From positions 41,945 through 105,944 of the forward strand of contig CAYRGG010000007.1 in the NCBI GenBank assembly GCA_964423745.1: a stretch of DNA of 64,000 nt. Direction: 5' to 3'. The translations under genes and the position numbers were made by a program. Source of the DNA: CAYRGG01 sp964423745. Lineage in GTDB: Bacteria > Pseudomonadota > Gammaproteobacteria > Competibacterales > Competibacteraceae. The notes under the pieces are model-generated. The model was given only the letters and a program-made list of their open reading frames with translations, was not told the origin of the DNA and made no database searches. How positions within the stretch are numbered: the stretch's first letter is position 1; every line of letters begins with the position of its first letter. This document shows positions 1 through 8,469 of this stretch, in pieces.

Positions 1-187
1 GTTTGTAATGCACTAACGAGAGCCAATAGGGGTCATTGGCCAAGTTGAGGGTGTGGGATTTATCGATCAGTTTGGTTAAATAGTCGTTGGTTTGCGTATA
101 GGCAGGAACCGCGAATAATAAGATCAGTATAAAAAAAATGTAACTACTGCATTTCACTTCCCGGGCGGGTAATAAACGATGACACAT
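1..187 (-). CDS. DUF4105-like secreted protein, 5' end only
   Basis: The minus strand is open from an ATG at 187 to the window edge, so only about 62 N-terminal residues are visible. A GTG at 157 preceded by GGGAA is an alternative start. The translation shows a hydrophobic signal segment (FFILILLFAVPAYTQ) and then a segment ending NLANDPYWLSLVHYK. That pattern resembles the N-terminus of DUF4105 (Lnb-like periplasmic) proteins, which typically begin with a signal peptide followed by a D-P-x-W-x-x-L-x-H-Y motif. It lies downstream of a DUF3015 gene on the same strand, a neighbour I recall for this family. The family call rests on a short motif and is tentative; that it is a truncated secreted protein is firmer. 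Confidence 0.55.
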   Translation of the reverse strand, partial: MCHRLLPAREVKCSSYIFFILILLFAVPAYTQTNDYLTKLIDKSHTLNLANDPYWLSLVHYK

Positions 188-333
188 AAGTCAGTATACA
201 GACAGGTAGTATATATTTATCCCGCTGCTCTGGAAAAGCTCGCTGCAAATATCGGAAAAAAACAAGTGTTGGGATCAGCGCCTGCCATTGTTAATGGGCG
301 GATGACAAACGCTGGTGATTTATTGTTGTTAAC

Positions 334-810
334 TTAACTAACGTACTGTGACAAAGTGGCGTCTTGTTTCATCACTTCCTGAAGAGAGACGATGACATCA
401 ACACTGCTGACCGAATCACTGGAGAAAATCGTCGCAAAGTTGGCTTGTGTCACCGAGAAGAATTTTTCTTTATGCTGGGCCTGGATGCCCATCAGGTTGG
501 CCAGGGTATCTAATGATTCGCCTTGTCCAGTGGACATATCTCGCGCTACGCTTTCCATATTGTCGTCGAGAAAATGGGTAGCAGCGGTACTTTCGACGGT
601 CTGGCTGGCATCGCAACCGATTGTGCCAAAGGTCATGCCAAAAGTCTGGTTGCCAAAGGAACCATTGGTGGTTGCCGCTATGACATTGGGTCCAAGTCCC
701 TGTTGACCATCCATCAACATGGTGCCTAAACCACATCCAGGCCCGGTGTCAGCACCCATGGATATTACGGGACTAGCAAATAAAGTTATGGCGAGTGTCA
801 TTTTTTTCAT
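334..810 (-). CDS. DUF3015 family secreted protein
   Basis: A 158-residue protein with an N-terminal signal peptide (MKKMTLAITLFASPVISMGA). The mature part opens with the family signature CGLGTMLMDGQQGLGPNV and then NQTFGMTFGTIGCD, the hallmarks of DUF3015. The two conserved cysteines probably pair in the periplasm. The rest is helical and polar with no catalytic motif. DUF3015 proteins have no established biochemical role. The gene precedes the DUF4105-like gene on the same strand with about 145 bp between, so they may be co-transcribed. The family call is secure, the function unknown. Confidence 0.85.
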   Translation of the reverse strand: MKKMTLAITLFASPVISMGADTGPGCGLGTMLMDGQQGLGPNVIAATTNGSFGNQTFGMTFGTIGCDASQTVESTAATHFLDDNMESVARDMSTGQGESLDTLANLMGIQAQHKEKFFSVTQANFATIFSSDSVSSVDVIVSLQEVMKQDATLSQYVS

Positions 811-949
811 CAGTTACTTCCCCCTTTGCAATCAAAAAAGTATGGTTTCCGGCCCAGCACAACAACGGATTGCAACGTTGCCAACGTTTTGAGCAGGTAT
901 AATCTAACCCTGCTGCTCGGTCATGTCCATCTTTTAAAGCGTTTACTTT

Positions 950-1768
950 TCAGTAAAACACGAATACGCGGGTTTCGATACTCTCGCGGGGTTTGGCATT
1001 GGCGGGGGCGTTGGGTAGGCGAACTCCGCTGTGAATACTGTAGGGACGCATACCACCATCGATGGAATCAAATGTTTTAAACAGAAGCACTTCGTCGGGA
1101 CGCATATCAGGATAGTAATACCAGCGCTGGGCTGGATTGTGAACTGCGAGTTGGATTTCACCGGTATGATCCTGGGCGCGGCGTTCGGTATCCACTAGAT
1201 CGGTTGGTTTCAGGCTGCGTGCATCACATAAGGCCAGGGGGTAGTCCTCAACCGGATCCACTAAAGGGCGCCAGACGTTTATGATTTGGAATCTGCCCTG
1301 GGCCAGGGATTCACCCTCTTCTCTTAGCCGTTCACGTAGACAGACAAAACCGGAACGGGAAGTATAGTCATTGTGGACTAAACAGGTGGGTTCGCGAACC
1401 TGTTTGGTTTCCCGTAGATCTGGATCAGAGGCGCGCAATGTGTGATCAAAAACATGCACCCGATAACCGCCGGTGACCATTTTGAGAAAACCTTCGATCT
1501 CAGCATTATAAATTGATTCAAGCTGAGTCTGATCAAGAAAATTATCAACCTGACTGGGAAAGTGCAGTAACTCAAACCCGGATGGATGCATACCCCATTC
1601 ATCCCGTTGATCAGCGTCAGCCCGTTTCCGGGCATTATGGATTTCCACTTCGACACTCTGCATGGGTTGGTCAATTTCGAAAGCGGCATCACGGCCAGCG
1701 CTAGAGGCATAATAAATAGGCCGCGCCGATCTTTCGGTCAGAAACTCAACGTGTACTAGAACTGACAT
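950..1768 (-). CDS. CmcJ/NvfI-type (AsaB/GA4-desaturase-like) oxidoreductase
   Basis: A 272-residue cytosolic protein. It carries the HxD-like pair H132/D134 in LVHNDYT, the segment NVWRPL with a following DYPLALCDARS, a distal His in YSIHSGVR (about 246), and a C-terminal R-x-S-I-E-T-R. This set is typical of the CmcJ/NvfI or AsaB/gibberellin-A4-desaturase-like family, related to 2-oxoglutarate/Fe(II) oxygenases. Known members hydroxylate or isomerise small metabolites; the substrate here is unknown. The start follows GAGGT seven bases upstream and lies only 29 bp after paoC, so the gene is probably the fourth cistron of the aldehyde oxidoreductase operon and may act on a related compound. 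Confidence 0.78.
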   Translation of the reverse strand: MSVLVHVEFLTERSARPIYYASSAGRDAAFEIDQPMQSVEVEIHNARKRADADQRDEWGMHPSGFELLHFPSQVDNFLDQTQLESIYNAEIEGFLKMVTGGYRVHVFDHTLRASDPDLRETKQVREPTCLVHNDYTSRSGFVCLRERLREEGESLAQGRFQIINVWRPLVDPVEDYPLALCDARSLKPTDLVDTERRAQDHTGEIQLAVHNPAQRWYYYPDMRPDEVLLFKTFDSIDGGMRPYSIHSGVRLPNAPANAKPRESIETRVFVFY

Positions 1769-1797
1769 TTGGACCTCGTTTATTCAACATCATAGCA

Positions 1798-4095
1798 TCA
1801 TACCCGTAACAACTTCTCCATGCGAATGGGCAGCTCCCGGATGCGCTTACCCGTGGCGTGAAAGACCCCATTAGCGATGGCCGCATTAACGCCGGTGATG
1901 CCCAACTCACCGACACCTTTAGCGCCGAGGGGGTTGATGTGCTCATCCTGTTCTTCCAAAAACTCCACTTGCACTGAAGGCACGTCAGCGTTGACCGGTA
2001 TTAGATACTCCCCAAGATCGGTATTCACAAAGCGGGCATGGCGATGATCCATATGGGTGGCTTCGTGCAGCGCTGAGCCTATACCCCAAATCATACCACC
2101 CAAAAGTTGAGAGCGGGCAGTACGCTCGTTGATGATACGCCCGGCGGCAAACACCCCCACCATACGCGGCACACGTATTTCCCCTGTCAACCTTTCTATC
2201 GCCACCTCGACGAATTGCGCACCGAAGGCCGCCCGGGCGAAACGCTGGGTGACCATCCCGGCCGTGCCCGCCGTACCGGTACGGTAGAGTTCCCGCACGG
2301 ATTTAGGTTTCACCGCATCGGGTGTCCAAGTGCCGCGGGCTTCGATAACCCCAAAGGAAACCGCGCCGATGACCTCTTTAAGGGCTACTTTTTGATTATC
2401 GCTGCGCATCATGCCGTCAGCGAAGACAATGCTAGCAGGGTCTGCGCCCGCCAACTTGCCTTCGGGGGCAGTAGCCATGTCAATCAAGCGGGATCGAAGC
2501 TGGCGGCAACCATCGATGACAGCTGAACCAAAGCTTCCCGTTTGCCGGGAACCCCCCGCCACCGCATTGGGCGCGAGATCCGAATCGCCTAGCTCAACGC
2601 GAACATTTTTTGGCGCCACGCCCAGCTCCCGAGCGCAGATCTGCTGGGCGACAGTATAGGTGCCGGTTCCCAAATCGTGGGCGCCTCCGGCGACCCGTAG
2701 GGAAAGATCAGAACCCAATTTGATGTCCGCCGTGGCGGGGCTAGTGTAACAGGGGTAAATGGCCGACGCTAGACCGTAACCGATCTGCCAGTCGCCTCGG
2801 CTCAAAGCACCCACTTGTTTGGGGCGTTCTGACCAGCGGAAGATTTCCGCACCTCTGCGTAGGCACTCGGCCAAGGATCGCGAGGACCAAGGCAGGTTCT
2901 CGACGGGTTCTTTAGGGCTGTCCGACGCTAGGCGCAGCGCTAGCGGGTCTTTACCCATTTTGTAGGCTAACTCATCGATGGCGCTCTCTAGGGCAAACAG
3001 CCCCGGTACCTCGGCGGGCGCTCGCATAAAACCCGGGGTATTAGTATCGGTTCGAATGGTGCGCTCTGCGGTGCGAATGGCTTGCCAATCATAAAGGCGT
3101 GAGGTCTGCTCAGTCCCAGGCAGAAAAATAAGATCCATTACTGAGGTCTGGCCGTCTTGCTCATGATGAAGCACACTTAAACGATCGTCCTTCGCGCCCA
3201 AGCGAATACGATGGGTGGTGGCCGGACGAAAGGAGCCGACGGTGAACATCTGGTCTCGCGACACATAAAGTTTTACTGACCCATTAACGCGACGGGCGGC
3301 TTCGGCAGTCAGATAGGTATGGGCCATGACGGTGGCCTTAGAGCCGAAAGCACCGCCGACCACGCTGGAGATCACCCGAACTTTCTCCACTGGCAGCTTA
3401 AAGGCGGTAGCTAGGGCAGCCCGAGTACCCGTCACCCATTGACTGGGGACATAGACGATAAGCTGACCATTGCGCCATTCCGCCGAGTTAAAATACAACT
3501 CGATAGGGTTGTGATGCTGAACCGGTGTTGTGTAGGTCACATTAACCGTACCGTCAGCGTCATTCAAGGTGGCTTCCAGATCGCCCACCTGGATGGGTTT
3601 ATGAAGTTTTTCCGGCACGGACTTGGCGGTGGGTGCGTCTTTGGCATGGATGGACGCCACCGGTTGACCTACCGATTCAATTTCTGCGCTGACAAGCTTT
3701 GCTGCCTGTTGCGCCGTTTCCAGGGTCTCGGCAACGACGAGAGCTACGATCTGACCCGCGTAGTTGACTTCTGGACCGGCGAGGGGTTGCAAGCTCGATT
3801 GTCCAGCCCCGCCTTGAGAATAAGGTTTAACGTCGGGGTGCCGATCGATGTTTTTGTGGGTCATGACCACTCTGACACCCGGTAGCGCTTCTGCGGCTTG
3901 GGTATCAAGGGCGATGATGCGGCCCTTCGCCACAGGCGTGGTGACGAGGGCAGCGTAAAGGGTACCGGCGAGGGCTTCATCGGCGGCATAGCGAGCTTCG
4001 CCGGTAACTTTAGCACGAGCCTCAAAGCGCGGCAGCGGATCTCCAATAGGAGGTAAGTTGACGGCGGCTTGGCTAACATCGTATTGCTCGGCCAT
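1798..4095 (-). CDS. paoC: Periplasmic aldehyde oxidoreductase, molybdopterin subunit
   Basis: A 765-residue large subunit of the xanthine dehydrogenase family. It contains the Mo-cofactor segments VVGGAFGSKA near residue 245, FMRAPAEVPGLFALE near 360 and AGGSRQTGSFGSA near 515. The C-terminal GVGELGITG carries the Glu that acts as base on the molybdenum-bound water in this family. In E. coli PaoABC this subunit binds molybdopterin cytosine dinucleotide and oxidises aromatic aldehydes to acids in the periplasm. The gene starts four bases after paoB. No PaoD-type maturation chaperone is seen in the window. Length and gene order match the E. coli system. Confidence 0.9.
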   Translation of the reverse strand: MAEQYDVSQAAVNLPPIGDPLPRFEARAKVTGEARYAADEALAGTLYAALVTTPVAKGRIIALDTQAAEALPGVRVVMTHKNIDRHPDVKPYSQGGAGQSSLQPLAGPEVNYAGQIVALVVAETLETAQQAAKLVSAEIESVGQPVASIHAKDAPTAKSVPEKLHKPIQVGDLEATLNDADGTVNVTYTTPVQHHNPIELYFNSAEWRNGQLIVYVPSQWVTGTRAALATAFKLPVEKVRVISSVVGGAFGSKATVMAHTYLTAEAARRVNGSVKLYVSRDQMFTVGSFRPATTHRIRLGAKDDRLSVLHHEQDGQTSVMDLIFLPGTEQTSRLYDWQAIRTAERTIRTDTNTPGFMRAPAEVPGLFALESAIDELAYKMGKDPLALRLASDSPKEPVENLPWSSRSLAECLRRGAEIFRWSERPKQVGALSRGDWQIGYGLASAIYPCYTSPATADIKLGSDLSLRVAGGAHDLGTGTYTVAQQICARELGVAPKNVRVELGDSDLAPNAVAGGSRQTGSFGSAVIDGCRQLRSRLIDMATAPEGKLAGADPASIVFADGMMRSDNQKVALKEVIGAVSFGVIEARGTWTPDAVKPKSVRELYRTGTAGTAGMVTQRFARAAFGAQFVEVAIERLTGEIRVPRMVGVFAAGRIINERTARSQLLGGMIWGIGSALHEATHMDHRHARFVNTDLGEYLIPVNADVPSVQVEFLEEQDEHINPLGAKGVGELGITGVNAAIANGVFHATGKRIRELPIRMEKLLRV

Positions 4096-4099
4096 GGAC

Positions 4100-5110
4100 T
4101 TAAGCCTCCAGTTGTTTGAGGGTGGTCAGCGCCTTGACGATGACGTTGATGCCAAGGGGCACCTTGAACGCATTGTGTTCAAAGGTGTGCGCCTCAGTGA
4201 AGGCTGCCTCAGCGGCGGCACGGACGTTCTCAGGAGTTAAGGGTTTACCTTTGAGACTTTCTTCGGTTTCTCGCGCTCGCCAGGGCACAGTAGCCACACC
4301 GCCTAAGCCAATACGCACATCACTCACAGTTTCGCCGTCATCTTCAAGAACGAGTCCTACCGCCGCTGAAGCATTGGCAAAGGCGTAACTTTCCCGGTCG
4401 CGGGCTTTGATATAGATGGAGCGTTCTAGAGCGGGGCTTAAAGGTACAACGATATGGCGAATCAATTCCCCTGGTTTGAGGGCAGTTTGAATATGCGGTG
4501 TGTCGCCGGGTAACCGGTGCAGTTTCGCGAAAGGGATAACCCGTGCGCCTTCAGGTCCTTCCACTTCCACTTGGGCGTCGAAGGCGATTAACCCTTGCGC
4601 CCAATCGCCGGGATACATGGCGATACAGGCGTCGCTGGTGCCGAGCACGGCATGGAGCCGGTTGACTCCATCGAGGGCGGCGCAGCCTGAACCGGGGTTG
4701 CGTTTATTGCAAGCTTGCCAAGTGGGATCACGGTAATAGGGACAGCGGGTGTGCTGCAGGACATTGCCACCTAAGCGGGCCATGTGGCGGATTTGTGGAG
4801 AGGCAGCCAACCAGAGACTTTCTGAGAGCACCGGTGCGCGGGCTTTGACCTCCGGGTGTTCGGCCGCTGTTGCCATGGAGACGAGGGCGCCAAAACGCAG
4901 CGTGTTGTCGCGTACTTCGATACCGCCTAAACTCTCATCGTTAAGCTGGGTAATATCAACAAGCCGTGTGGGTCGAATGACGTTGAGTTTCATCAAGTCA
5001 TACAGAGTAGTGCCGCCGGCGTAAAGTACGGCGCCTTGGGTCTCGGTGGCCAATCGTGAGGCATCACGCACGTTCTGTGGACGATCATAATAAAACGGCT
5101 GCATAGTCAA
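4100..5110 (-). CDS. paoB: Periplasmic aldehyde oxidoreductase, FAD subunit
   Basis: A 336-residue FAD-binding subunit of the molybdenum hydroxylase type. The N-terminal half has the FAD loop ATETQGAVLYAGGTTLYDLMK. Between about residues 118 and 160 lies a Cys-rich insertion (TRCPYYRDPTW, ACNKRNPGSGCAA). In E. coli PaoB the equivalent insertion binds an extra [4Fe-4S] cluster absent from ordinary xanthine dehydrogenases, so this gene belongs to the PaoB branch rather than to XdhB. It passes electrons from the [2Fe-2S] subunit to FAD. The ATG overlaps the paoA stop by four bases, indicating translational coupling. Confidence 0.9.
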   Translation of the reverse strand: MTMQPFYYDRPQNVRDASRLATETQGAVLYAGGTTLYDLMKLNVIRPTRLVDITQLNDESLGGIEVRDNTLRFGALVSMATAAEHPEVKARAPVLSESLWLAASPQIRHMARLGGNVLQHTRCPYYRDPTWQACNKRNPGSGCAALDGVNRLHAVLGTSDACIAMYPGDWAQGLIAFDAQVEVEGPEGARVIPFAKLHRLPGDTPHIQTALKPGELIRHIVVPLSPALERSIYIKARDRESYAFANASAAVGLVLEDDGETVSDVRIGLGGVATVPWRARETEESLKGKPLTPENVRAAAEAAFTEAHTFEHNAFKVPLGINVIVKALTTLKQLEA

Positions 5111-5811
5111 CCCTCCGCAGACTCTTCCAGCAATCCTAGGTGATAGTCTTGCCGTGCCCCGCCACCCTCAATGTCGCTGCCAAGGGTTTCCTGGGCCGTG
5201 AGAACAGCTGCAGTGATGTTAGGATAGGCGGCGCAACGACAGAGGTTACCGGACATGTATTCACGCACTTCGGCTTCAGAGTTAGCATGGCCTTCTTTGA
5301 TACACGCCAACGCTGAGATTAACTGCCCAGGGGTACAATAGCCGCATTGAAACGCATCGTGCTCGATAAAAGCTTGTTGTACCGGATGAAGACCGTCTTC
5401 GCTGGCGATGCCTTCTTGTTTGGCAAGCTCCGCTAATCCCTCCACCGTGGTCACTTGGCTACCGTCCACTTGCACCGCCAGGGTTAGACAGGCGAGTCGT
5501 CGCTCTCCATTGATCAACACACTACAGGCGCCACATTGACCATGATTACATCCGAGTTTGGTGCCGGTCAGCCCCAGCTGCTCACGTAGGGTATCTAGTA
5601 ACGTGCTGCGCACATCCACCCCGAGCTGTTGTTTGTGGCCATTAATGGTTAATGTCAGGCCATTGACTCTTGCGTTGAGAGGGGATTTGCTCTCTGGTAC
5701 CTTGGTTTGAGTTTGGGCATAGGTTGGCGTGAATGGATTGGTGGCAAGACTGGCTCCCATTAAGGTTGAGCCTTGAAGAAATATACGGCGGGTCATTGAA
5801 CTGTCGCTCAT
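5107..5811 (-). CDS. paoA: Periplasmic aldehyde oxidoreductase, [2Fe-2S] subunit with Tat signal
   Basis: A 234-residue small subunit. The N-terminus has a twin-arginine signal, MTRRIFLQGS followed by a hydrophobic stretch and TYAQ, so the folded cofactor-loaded complex is exported by Tat. Two [2Fe-2S] motifs follow: the plant-ferredoxin-like CNHGQCGACSVLINGERRLAC near residues 85-110 and the helical QCGYCTPGQ with CRCAAYPNI near 155-195. It is the first gene of paoABC. About 190-225 bp upstream lie two tandem TTGTAA-N3-TTACAA palindromes that could be its operator. The start could be the first Met or the Met of MTRRIF; both keep the Tat motif. Confidence 0.9.
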   Translation of the reverse strand: MSDSSMTRRIFLQGSTLMGASLATNPFTPTYAQTQTKVPESKSPLNARVNGLTLTINGHKQQLGVDVRSTLLDTLREQLGLTGTKLGCNHGQCGACSVLINGERRLACLTLAVQVDGSQVTTVEGLAELAKQEGIASEDGLHPVQQAFIEHDAFQCGYCTPGQLISALACIKEGHANSEAEVREYMSGNLCRCAAYPNITAAVLTAQETLGSDIEGGGARQDYHLGLLEESAEG

Positions 5812-5996
5812 GCGAACACTCCTAGTGGCGCTTTAAGCTAAAGGATTTATTGTGGCAGTCACAGGGTTATTGATTACAACAAGATACTTATGGAAAAATT
5901 GTATGCTATTTGTATAGATTAATTAAGAAATTTGACATTATTACGAATAAACTTATGGATTTGTATATAAAAAAGTGAGTGAAAATTGTACAAAAT

Positions 5997-6034
5997 TTGT
6001 AACAGTTACAAGGATGATTTTGTAAAAATTACAA
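5997..6034. promoter_or_regulatory. Tandem TTGTAA-N3-TTACAA palindromes upstream of paoABC
   Basis: Two perfect 15-bp palindromes, TTGTAACAGTTACAA (5997-6011) and TTGTAAAAATTACAA (6020-6034), have centres 23 bp apart. The second is extended to 8+3+8. They sit in an AT-rich spacer 186-223 bp upstream of paoA and downstream of dps, so paoABC is the likely target. The same 6-3-6 palindrome recurs in pairs at 51414-51449 and 55434-55466. I do not recognise the regulator. No -24/-12 promoter is visible between these sites and paoA. Confidence 0.6.
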
Positions 6035-6085
6035 AACCGATAAATCGCGGTAAATGGCGTTCCTTCGCCAAACCGTTGTCCTTGA

Positions 6086-6586
6086 TTAAGCCAGCAAAGC
6101 TCTTAGCATCCAAGTATTTTCTTCGTGTTGACCGATTCGAGCGGTTAACATATCGTTGGTAAAAATGTCATCGACCTTGTCAGCTTCGAGAGCCGCTGCA
6201 CGCATATGACGAGCACAGGTCTCATTGTCCTGGGCCAACTGCTGAACCATTTCTTCGGCTGTTGGCACGCTGGTGGACTCCTTGATATCGGTTAATTCCG
6301 AAAATTGTGCGTAGCTCGCCGGTGCTGGAAATCCAATGGCACGGATCCGCTCGGCAATTTCGTCTACTGCTTCATAGAGATCCTGATATTGTTCCTCTGT
6401 CATCTTGTGTAGGCTGTAAAACATAGGACCCGCCACATTCCAGTGAAAACCCTGGGTTTTAAGATACAGCGTGTAAGTATCCGCCAAAGATTTAGATAAT
6501 TTTTTTGCAAGTTCTTCCCGGTCTTTACGCTCAATACCGGACTCTATATTTACTTCAGGGGATTTTGAATTTAAGACACTAGCCAT
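6086..6586 (-). CDS. dps: Dps family DNA-binding ferritin-like protein
   Basis: A 166-residue miniferritin. The core has the family pattern TYTLYLKTQGFHWNVAGP (His ligand), FYSLHKMTEEQY and YEAVDEIAERIRAIG, the His and Asp/Glu residues that build the inter-subunit ferroxidase site. Dps dodecamers oxidise and store iron using hydrogen peroxide and shield DNA under oxidative stress or starvation. A strong ribosome binding site (AGAGGAG) lies nine bases before the ATG, inside a small upstream ORF whose stop overlaps the dps start. The N-terminal tail of about 25 residues is not very basic, so direct DNA binding is uncertain. Confidence 0.93.
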   Translation of the reverse strand: MASVLNSKSPEVNIESGIERKDREELAKKLSKSLADTYTLYLKTQGFHWNVAGPMFYSLHKMTEEQYQDLYEAVDEIAERIRAIGFPAPASYAQFSELTDIKESTSVPTAEEMVQQLAQDNETCARHMRAAALEADKVDDIFTNDMLTARIGQHEENTWMLRALLA

Positions 6587-6737
6587 TAATTGTCTCCTCT
6601 AGTCGTTTCAATAGCATGGCATGGTGTGTTTTGCACAAAAGATGCCACGATCCATAGGGTGCGATGTGGTCATCAAATGCAAAGGCTGTGTAATTACCGA
6701 GTTCATCGATAAATACGTGAACATTGAATTGGCCCAT
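6579..6737 (-). CDS. Small ORF overlapping the dps start, unknown
   Basis: A 52-residue ORF (MGQFNVHVFIDELGNYTAF to RLEETING) on the dps strand. Its stop codon overlaps the first codons of dps, so dps would be translationally coupled to it. The sequence looks protein-like: alternating hydrophobic residues, several aromatics, and His/Cys residues in HLLCKTHHAM that could bind metal. I do not recognise a family. No clear ribosome binding site precedes its ATG. It could be a real small protein, perhaps metal-related given the neighbour, or a leader ORF modulating dps translation. Confidence 0.4.
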   Translation of the reverse strand: MGQFNVHVFIDELGNYTAFAFDDHIAPYGSWHLLCKTHHAMLLKRLEETING

Positions 6738-6789
6738 TTATTGAATCATCAGCGATCACTGATCAAATAGACTTAAAGAAGGAGGAATC

Positions 6790-7131
6790 ATGCTGCCTAG
6801 TATTGCCCTTGTGATATTTCTTGCTGTTGCCTGTGTCGGGCTTTATATGGCTACTCGAATGGTACGCAATCAAGACGTGGCAGTTCAGATTGTGCATAGC
6901 CATGGTCTAGCCGCAGCGGTTGGGATCGGTGTTCTACTGTACGCAGTGACGCAAAACCAAATAGAAGATCGCGGCGCCTTTGCTTTGGTTTTGTTCTTAG
7001 TCACCGCTGCCGGCGGGGTTGTGTTGCACCGATTGGCAAAAAAACTGAGCAACAAACCCAAAGGTCTCGCGATGGCTCATGGCGGCTTCGCCATTTTCGC
7101 GATTGCAATGCTAGCGACTTATCTCATGTAG
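6790..7131 (+). CDS. Small multi-pass membrane protein, unknown
   Basis: A 113-residue hydrophobic protein with about four membrane segments: residues 1-21, about 39-54, 62-80 and 93-112. Short polar loops contain MVRNQD and KKLSNKPKG, which suggests positive-inside loops. The ribosome binding site AAGGAGG lies seven bases before the ATG and is near consensus. No catalytic or transport motif is visible and I do not recognise the family. It is followed 67 bp later by a SnoaL-like gene on the same strand. Confidence 0.7.
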   Translation: MLPSIALVIFLAVACVGLYMATRMVRNQDVAVQIVHSHGLAAAVGIGVLLYAVTQNQIEDRGAFALVLFLVTAAGGVVLHRLAKKLSNKPKGLAMAHGGFAIFAIAMLATYLM

Positions 7132-7198
7132 GGTCATTATTTTTTAGGCGTAAATAATACCTGCAGAATTTATCTCACCCATAGAGACGGAGGCTTTT

Positions 7199-7618
7199 AT
7201 GCAAAATAAAAATTTGAATACAGTTGGACAACAGTTTATCGATGCCCTGCATAAACTTGAACTAGGTTCTGAAGATGACACCGATGACATCGTTGAACTA
7301 TTTGATGAACATGCAATGCTGATAAATTCAGCGCTTAAACTAAGCGACAAACCCATGCAAGGACGGGATGATATTAAAACCTTTTGGCAAGACTACCGGC
7401 GTCATTTCCAACAAGCGGAGTCAGAGTTTTATCGAGTCACCAGTGGAGACGGATCAGTAGGACTATTCTGGACTACCAAAGGCGTTCGTAGAGATGGTCA
7501 GCCTATCAACTATGACGGAGCAAGTCTTTTAGTGATTAACCAAGATGATCGGATCACTGAATTTCGTGGCTACTATGATACTCGGTCACTTCAGACCACA
7601 ATAACTGCTGAGGTTTAA
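7199..7618 (+). CDS. SnoaL-like / NTF2-superfamily protein
   Basis: A 139-residue soluble protein with the cone-shaped alpha+beta pattern of the SnoaL/NTF2 superfamily: an N-terminal helix (GQQFIDALHKLE), FDEHAMLINSALKLSDKPMQGRD, then IKTFWQDY and C-terminal strands ending RITEFRGYYDTRSL. Members include isomerases, hydrolases and non-catalytic binding proteins, so no activity can be given. The start follows ACGGAGG seven bases upstream. The acidic stretch EDDTDDIVE near residue 25 is unremarkable for the fold. Confidence 0.75.
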   Translation: MQNKNLNTVGQQFIDALHKLELGSEDDTDDIVELFDEHAMLINSALKLSDKPMQGRDDIKTFWQDYRRHFQQAESEFYRVTSGDGSVGLFWTTKGVRRDGQPINYDGASLLVINQDDRITEFRGYYDTRSLQTTITAEV

Positions 7619-7717
7619 GCAAGATAAGGGAGATTTTACGGTGGGTTCGGTTCAAAAACGGCTGTTTCCCACTGCTTATCAAAGTAAAGTCAATGGCTTG
7701 TTTAATAAGGATCAATT

Positions 7718-8380
7718 ATGCCCTCGAATAAGTCCACTCGTATCTCGGAACAAAACAATAGCCCATTACCGCCGGGCATTGAACATCCTGCTTCATTGGA
7801 AGATCTGCAAAAAGCTGCTGCCACATGTCGCGCCTGCTCGCTTTGGGAAAACGCTACCCAAACGGTATTTGGAAGCGGCTCTGGGGATGCTAAAGTCATG
7901 CTTATCGGCGAGCAACCGGGCGACCAAGAAGATTTACAGGGACAACCGTTTATCGGCCCAGCAGGACAACTGTTGAGAAAAGCACTTTTAGAAGCAGATC
8001 TGCAACTAGAGAGAATTTATTTGACTAATGCTGTTAAACACTTTAAATGGGAACTACGAGGCCGACGGCGTCTTCATAAGACACCTGGAGTTCGTGAGAT
8101 AAAAGCCTGTCATCCGTGGGTAGAGGCAGAGATCCAAACCCTTCGTCCTCAGGTGATCGGTTGTTTAGGCGCCACGGCCGCAAAGGCAATAATCGATAAA
8201 AACTTTAAGATTACTGTGGATCGTGGTCGTTTTATCGATAATCCTGTAGCTCCTTTTGTGTTTGCCACCCTACATCCTTCTTATCTATTGCGTCTTCCCG
8301 ATGAGGAAGCTCGGAAGCAACAGTATCGATCATTTATCGAGGATTTACGCTTGATCCATAAGGCTTTAGAAAATACCTGA
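7718..8380 (+). CDS. udgX: UdgX-type uracil-DNA glycosylase
   Basis: A 220-residue protein of the uracil-DNA glycosylase superfamily. It has GEQPGDQED (motif A, residues 64-72), the [4Fe-4S] cysteines C37, C40, C131 and C149, and LHPSYLLR near 185. The decisive feature is the inserted loop RGRRRLHK (114-121), equivalent to the KRRIH loop of mycobacterial UdgX. There the His becomes covalently linked to the DNA after uracil excision, giving a suicide-type complex. H120 is the equivalent here. It stands alone, convergent with the ligase gene that follows. A role in uracil repair is inferred. Confidence 0.88.
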   Translation: MPSNKSTRISEQNNSPLPPGIEHPASLEDLQKAAATCRACSLWENATQTVFGSGSGDAKVMLIGEQPGDQEDLQGQPFIGPAGQLLRKALLEADLQLERIYLTNAVKHFKWELRGRRRLHKTPGVREIKACHPWVEAEIQTLRPQVIGCLGATAAKAIIDKNFKITVDRGRFIDNPVAPFVFATLHPSYLLRLPDEEARKQQYRSFIEDLRLIHKALENT

Positions 8381-8469
8381 TGGATATATTTTTGCTCAGT
8401 GATAAATAGAGGCTTATTAATAAATTGTTGATAAAATAGGCAAATAGATAATTTAAGAAAACTTAAATT

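Noticed and set aside
179..337. 52-codon plus-strand ORF (MTHKSVYRQVVYIYPAALEK...)
   Set aside because: It overlaps the start of the DUF4105-like gene and the end of the DUF3015 gene on the other strand, has no ribosome binding site, and looks like chance.
5812..5996. Search for a -24/-12 promoter between the palindromes and paoA
   Set aside because: No GG-N10-GC arrangement exists on the minus strand here, so sigma-54 control of paoABC is not claimed.
7641..7976. 111-codon ORF overlapping udgX in another frame
   Set aside because: It is basic and low in family-like features, and udgX in the overlapping frame has full motif support.
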